Part shown: in pieces, positions 58,669 to 64,000 of the stretch
Layout: each line of letters begins with the position of its first letter
Position numbering within the stretch: position 1 is the stretch's first letter
Source of the DNA: Mucor racemosus
Lineage: Eukaryota > Mucoromycota > Mucoromycetes > Mucorales > Mucoraceae
DNA length: 64,000 nt
Direction: 5' to 3'
Assembly (NCBI GenBank): GCA_027405735.1
Contig: JAPEHQ010000010.1
Coordinates: 1,674,001-1,738,000, forward strand
Notes under the pieces: generated by a model
The model's database searches: none
What the model saw: only the letters and a program-made list of their open reading frames with translations
Told to the model about the DNA's origin: nothing
Program-made: the position numbers and the translations under genes

Positions 58669-59474
58669 TGTTGTATTCCACCTACTAGTATCATACATTA
58701 TCACATTCTACAATATCAATACATCTTACAATCTATTGACTAGGATTTGTATTGAAGTGCAAGCCTTGTTATCGGATATAAAAAACTCCTAGCGGACCAA
58801 GTTTAATCCAGTAATTACCAAGAACGCTTGGACCTCAATTATGACACCATACTATTTCATCCCAGCGGTTAATCAATCAAGTAGCTATCAAATCAACATC
58901 CAAGCACATTTAGCGCAGCATTGAAACAAGACAATTGTAATGATCTATAATTTTGGACTAACAACAAAGGTGGATAATATGCTTATAGATATTATTCTTG
59001 CTGTTATAAATTTGTGATCACTGGATTGATGAAGGTTGGTGTTCTTATTTGTAAATTAGATATTTATTAGTGAATAAATATAAGTAAAGGGAGTGTAACA
59101 AGACAGATAAATCTACAAGGGATCATGTAATGATTTCCTTGTAGTATTTATATAAGGAATGAGGCAAGGTTTTGCATGAATGAAACTGAAATGTTTGACT
59201 CATTACAACAATTCATAATCTCTGCAAGAACGGTTAAATTATGATTGATCCATTTCTATCCATAGATTACTATCAAACAGATCTAATAGTTCAATAGTGC
59301 CTTAAATTACATCTCAGGATCTCAATGTCAAATCAATATAAAAGGCCATACTTTTATAACTAAATAAACGACATCTTGTTTTTATTATACAGTTGAAGAA
59401 TTGATTCACTACTCATTCTTTTATAATTGTATTCTTTTTTAAGTATTATTTATTAATCCTGAAAATATACGACA
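58669..59474 (+). mobile_element. LTR-like element D, copy 3, with element E inserted
   Basis: TGTTGTATTCCACC at the left and ATACGACA at the right, with TATAAAAGG then AAATAAACG inside in the expected LTR order. Flanks TAAGG and TAAAG look like a five-base target duplication with one change. It is interrupted at 58936-59207 by element E. Without E and its duplication the length is about 529 bp, close to copy 1 (533 bp). Confidence 0.7.
58936..59207 (-). mobile_element. LTR-like element E, copy 2 (solo, inserted into D)
   Basis: 272 bp with perfect inverted ends (TGTAATGA ... TCATTACA) and an exact five-base target duplication, ACAAT, at 58931-58935 and 59208-59212. The uninterrupted D copies have GACAACTCACAAG at this site, confirming a clean insertion. 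On the minus strand it holds TTATATAA and AATAAATA. Confidence 0.8.
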
Positions 59475-59571
59475 TAAAGATTAAAAATCAAAATGTTGTT
59501 TATTATCTTACAAATAACCGGTGGATGCAACAACGTCACGAATTTAAAGGATTTATATATAAAAGCACTAC

Positions 59572-59995
59572 GGCCGACCTGTGCTGCTGCACAAGATAAT
59601 TTTGTTGTGCCCAGTTGGGCTGCACATTATAGCCTGAGCTGTTGTGCCCACTGAATATGGTTAAAAAGATAACAAGATGCACATGGGCACAACAAAAGAA
59701 ACTGCACACGAGCACAACGATAAGCCTGTTGTACGCGCATAATGATAGATTCTGTCCGTGTGTATGGCATTAATTACATGTGTGCATAATAGTAGAATTA
59801 CCCATAATAAGCATATCATTGTCCCTATTTGTGCATAATAATAAAATCTGACCATGAGCATAATGAGCTGATCGTATGGGCACAAATTGGTTTGTACATG
59901 ATGAGCATCGTGCCGTTCTCAAAATTCCATTGTATTTTTTACTGAAATAATGGGTTTTTAAATTACATTTGCTTTTATTAATATAGACTATAGAC
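59572..59995. repeat. Element C left segment, copy 3
   Basis: Matches 28053-28535 from GACCTGTGCTG to the ATAGACAATA end, without copy 1's internal tandem duplication. It contains a perfect GTTGTGCCCA ... TGGGCACAAC inverted repeat (about 59640-59698) and several GTGCATAAT words. Confidence 0.7.
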
Positions 59996-60231
59996 AATAA
60001 TACAAGTAGATTTCGAGTGGTTTCAGATGGTTTTCAAATTTTTTCGCTCAATATTGAGTCGAATTCGGTCAAAGTCTCATAGATGTACCTTCTCTCTATA
60101 TACTATTGATTTCTGTCCGGAGATAAATGAATAATATCAGAATATAAATGCACTGGTGTACTATTGACCGAAAATTACCTAAAATAGATTATAAAAATTT
60201 GGTATCTAAATTGATGCGCTAATCTTTTGTA

Positions 60232-61410
60232 CTGACAATATAGATCCAATTAAAAACTACTTTGCATTTTTTATTGAGGTAATCAAAATAACATTTCACA
60301 TTACAGCTGAAACCCTATGGTAACTGGGTTCCAAAATTGATATAATAAATTGATTTAAAAAACAAAATCATTTATTAGCTCATGAACTGAAAAGTAAGTT
60401 GAATTAGTGTGTTAAATGGTTTTTGTACAATTTTAAATTTTGCATCCGCCTAAACAAAATTCAAAAAAAAAAAATACATTAAATTTTACGTAAAATGCAA
60501 TTGAAAGTTTAGAGGTTTTTTGAAGATACGTATCACTTTTTATTAACATACTTTAAATATACGTAATGGAATTAATGCAGAAAAAAAATATCTATCGATC
60601 GAGCCATTGATGAAACTTTTAGCTGCATTTTTTGTAGAGAAAACGTGATTTTTGTTAATTTTTTTTCAATTTCAGAATTTGGGATGAGGGTACATAGGGG
60701 AAAAATTAAAGCTTCAAACGAAGGTATCTCTTTATATACATTTTTAAGGATACCTTCACGAAAAATCCATATTTTGAAAAGATTTAAATTGAATCCAGAA
60801 GAGCTCAACGAGGTTGATGAAATGAATGTGAAAAAAAAATGCTGCTCAATTTAAGGAATATTTTGAAATCTACTACAAAAATGGAAAAAAAATGGAAAAA
60901 AAATAAAAATGCTCAATTTTTCTATACTAAAATATGTCATAGAACACTTCAAAACAAGTAAGTTTTATTCTTAAAAAGTATTAGAATATCTTAATTTTTT
61001 GTAGAGATATTCAGACTTAAGTTTTGATTTTTAGCAGTGAAAAACTTTAAAAATCTGAAACATTAGCAGTAAAAAAGCTACAACACTTGCAAAAAATAGG
61101 ATATTTCCGGATACCTGTTTTCAGATTAAAGTTGAACATCTCAGGTACATTAAAATATAATCTCTTCTTAATGTTACTTAGTGTAAAAAAATTAGGGCAG
61201 GGATGAAAAGTGAGACCCAATTTTAAGAAAAAAGCAGCGGATTTTACGTGTTTTTGAGCCTTTCGTGAGGCATTGAATAAATTCAGGGAAAGGCAGCATA
61301 ATTCAACAGGTTCATACCTATTTTTTAATGCCTAGGATTTATTTCAAAAAGTTTTATTATGATGTTAGTTATAGAAAGGGGGGCATACTTTGATTTTGAA
61401 GATTAACAAC
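60232..61410 (-). repeat. Family-B dispersed repeat, copy 3 (inverted)
   Basis: Reverse-complement of copies 1 and 2: AAGTAAGTTGAATTAGTG..., CTATCGATCGAGC, CAGAATTTGGGATGAGGGT and GGATATTTCCGGATACCTGT occur in reversed order. The block 60572-60854 again has overlapping open frames on both strands. Confidence 0.75.
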
Positions 61411-61567
61411 TTCAAAAAGCAATTTTCTTAAAATTCAATTATTTCTCAACTCAGTATATAGCCATCATAGTATTTATCTTTTATACCTATTTTTTATTAC
61501 ACATGTACATATATTATATATTAAACATTTATATTATTATAACTTTCTATTTAAAATTGGTAACGAT

Positions 61568-64000
61568 TTACCAAATAACACATCTGTCTTCATCATTTTT
61601 GTGGGGATTCATGGGACTTCCAGCAGGACAATTGAATGTTTTTGCGAACTCAGCATTATTAATCAAGGAGTTCTTGACGCGGATTGACCATGGAGCATGC
61701 TCATCTGTAGAATCATAGCCAGTTAGTTCTTCATTATAGTAGTTACAACGAGGAATTGTATATCCAATAAAGAACATTTGTTCTTGAGTCAAAGTTTCAA
61801 ATTCTGGTATCAAAGACTCTTGTTGTTGAACTTGATTAATATATTCACGATAAGCTGTCAATGCGATTGTTAATCCACCACTGTCAGCAATGTTTTCTCC
61901 CAGTGTGTTCTACAAATAACAATAAGCAAGTATTAGTGATATTTCATATTGTATTTAGTAATATAACCATACCTTGCCGTCAATTTGAATCTTCTCTCCG
62001 GTTGATTTGTTGTTAATATAATCTTTAGAGTATTGTTCAACAAAGCACTGTGAGCGATTTTGAAATGCTTCAGTGGAAGCTGGAGTCCACCAGTCTTCTT
62101 TATAGCCATTACTGTTGTAAAGATGACCTGTATTATCTAAAGCATGCTATAAAATATTGTTTAATACTCTTTTTCGATATCCTTGAGACTTGAATGAAAT
62201 ACTCACAGTAAGCTCATGTCCAATGACTGTACCCAAGCCTCCATAATTGAGGTATTTTGGGAACTTGGTATCATAAAATATCTTCTGGATAATGCCTTCT
62301 GGAATCTCAACCTAAATTGATACAAAAATTAATAAACTATAATAGATATATTGCATGATTTATATATGTTTACCTGATTAAATTGGGGATCAAAGAATGC
62401 ATTCACATATGCTGCATAGCCTTCTTCAAACCATTGCTCATTAGCAACTTTATTTCCAAGACTTTTCCATTGTCTATCTACTTTCCATGTATAGTAGTTA
62501 CTTGCTGATCTGTAATAGCTTGTAGTATCAACAGGGAAGTTATCAAAATAAGCCTTGATTGAGCCAGGATTTGTCCAGTCAGGGTCTATCATGTTGATAA
62601 CAGCCCTTGGTTTCAAAGCATTGATCTATCCGATATTTATTTAGTGAACTGTAATTATATATTTGTTTGCTTTTGTATATATATATACCTTTTGTACAGC
62701 TCTAGCTTTTGTTGCAGCATCAAGCCAAGGAGTTGCAGGAAGATGATTAAGCCATGATGTTTGTAATTCATGTATAAAATCATCGACTTCGTTCTTTTCA
62801 TTGATACCACCGATTGTTTTCAAAGCAAAGAAGCGACCAATACTGTTGTAAAACTTGGTACCAACCTCATTAGCACATATAGCTTGAGTTGTAGTGATAT
62901 TTGTAGCAAAGAGGTTGTCAGTGGATGTTTCATTGGCTGTAGCAGTACTTTTAGTAAGAGTAACCATTCTTTTCGTATATCTATCAATTACATAACGAAC
63001 AGTAAAAAATTCTTGAATTTCTTTTAGGGTGAGAGATGCTAAGACCTTTTCTAACAATTGTTGGTATTCTAGAATAGATGCAAATGGATTCTCGAGGTTT
63101 GTAGCATACTCAGGACCGGCAAGATCAGAGATGTAGGTAGTCCAATCGATAATAGAACTTGAAGATACCAATGCACTGATATTACGATTGATGGTTGCTT
63201 TTTCTTGTCCTAGATTTTCGACACTTTAAAAAAAAGGTATTAGCTGTTGTAGAATTAGCACTGTATGTAGCTGCTTACATGTCTGTAATATTCTTCAATT
63301 GATCTTGTACATCAATGTACGTGTTTACTGCAACTTTGACTTCGCTTTGAGACCACAATTGAATGTTTGAACTATGACTAGCATCTAATTCAGATTGAGT
63401 CTTGTTTTGTTGTCCCAATACCTTACTGATAATATTTTCAACACCCTTGTCAGTTTCTTCGTTGATAGTAGGGTTTTGAATATATGCAAAATTGTAATCA
63501 TGATTTTGGTCATTTCTAATTACAGCTGCATCAATAAAGGAAGAAACACTATTACGAGTAAAGTAAGCTAATGTATGACCCAAGTTCTTTGGAATTGAAT
63601 CAGCAGTAGAATTAATTGAGAATAATGTGTTTCGAATATATGCAATTTCAGGGTAGAGATCAACTATACTACGCTCTGGATGTAAGCAAGTGTTATAAAA
63701 ATCTTTAGCTTTTTGGAAATTCGATCTATCTATATCTGCTTGTTCTACAACGTTAAATCCATCAGCATTTGTTTTTAATTGCTTTGACATGAAATCATCG
63801 TAAGAGCTTTCCATAATGTCGACAAGAGAAATAACATTATTCTGGTTGACATCCGAGAATGAATCAATTGCTATTAATTGGTAAAAGTTGATGTGAGTAT
63901 CACATACTATCACATTATAATTTGACTTACAGATATTTTTTTCCTTGATGCGAGGAGCATTTAACCATGCACCACATGAGTATTCAAAGAAATCTGAGCA
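61568..64000 (-). CDS. M13 family zinc metallopeptidase (neprilysin/ECE-like), 5' end beyond the window
   Basis: Membrane-anchored or secreted zinc endopeptidase. Exons within the window: 63931-64000 (partial), 63279-63870, 62689-63223, 62374-62625, 62207-62311, 61973-62146, 61568-61909; 689 residues with all phases consistent. It begins in the family's N-terminal [16 protein letters not shown], goes through the all-helical first half, and reaches the active site VIGHELTHALD, split by an intron between HELT and H. The third zinc ligand is the Glu of [12 protein letters not shown], 66 residues after the first zinc-binding His, as usual. It ends [13 protein letters not shown], the conserved CxxW terminus. 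The signal or anchor exon would lie to the right. Substrates in fungi are poorly known. Confidence 0.95.

Overview
The window is eukaryotic nuclear DNA from an AT-rich, intron-bearing fungus. Introns are short (about 50-75 bp, GT-AG with one GC-AG). The genes include a cell-wall-integrity MAPKK, a fungal transcription-factor homology protein, an HMT1-type ABC half-transporter, BORC and SMN-complex subunits, and an M13 metallopeptidase. BORCS5 and Gemin8 homologues together with very AT-rich spacers fit an early-diverging fungus (Mucoromycota-like). That placement is an inference; no marker was searched.

Layout. 0-11.4 kb is a gene block: DBR1 (partial, -), a BORCS5-like gene (+), an SSAT-family acetyltransferase (-), mitochondrial methionyl-tRNA formyltransferase (-), a fungal-TF-domain protein (-), ribosomal protein eL37 (-) and a Mkk1/2-type MAPKK (+). 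11.4-24.6 kb is a repeat island: two tandem copies of a 1.1-1.6 kb repeat (family A) and a third copy further on, LTR-like elements D and E nested in one another, and a decayed 21-bp minisatellite that reads as heptapeptides on the minus strand. 24.6-27.5 kb holds one long two-exon orphan gene with N-terminal membrane segments and a low-complexity, FG-containing body. 28-33 kb is repeats again (element C with a dynein intermediate-chain fragment, then family B). 33.7-43.5 kb is a second gene block: HMT1-like ABC transporter (-), Gemin8-like (-), WDR83/MORG1 (+), a TTP-type CCCH protein (+), a broken N-acetylglucosamine-6-phosphate deacetylase (+) and a glutamine-rich orphan (-). 44-45.4 kb is a second family-B copy. 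48.3-54.3 kb carries a Pap1/Yap-like bZIP (+) and an UNC93-like MFS protein (+). 55.8-61.4 kb is a third repeat island (C, D with E inside it, C, B). 61.6-64 kb is the 3' part of an M13/neprilysin gene (-).

Functional themes. DBR1, Gemin8 and WDR83 all act in pre-mRNA splicing or snRNP assembly, and Gemin8/WDR83 are divergent neighbours. There is no gene-cluster logic otherwise. The most unusual material is the orphan membrane/FG protein, the captured dynein fragments, the reciprocal nesting of two LTR-like families, and a recurring pattern in broken genes where stop codons fall at CAA/CAG-type (CpA to TpA) positions. Exon structures were built by hand from splice motifs and reading-frame phase; no transcript data or database search was available.
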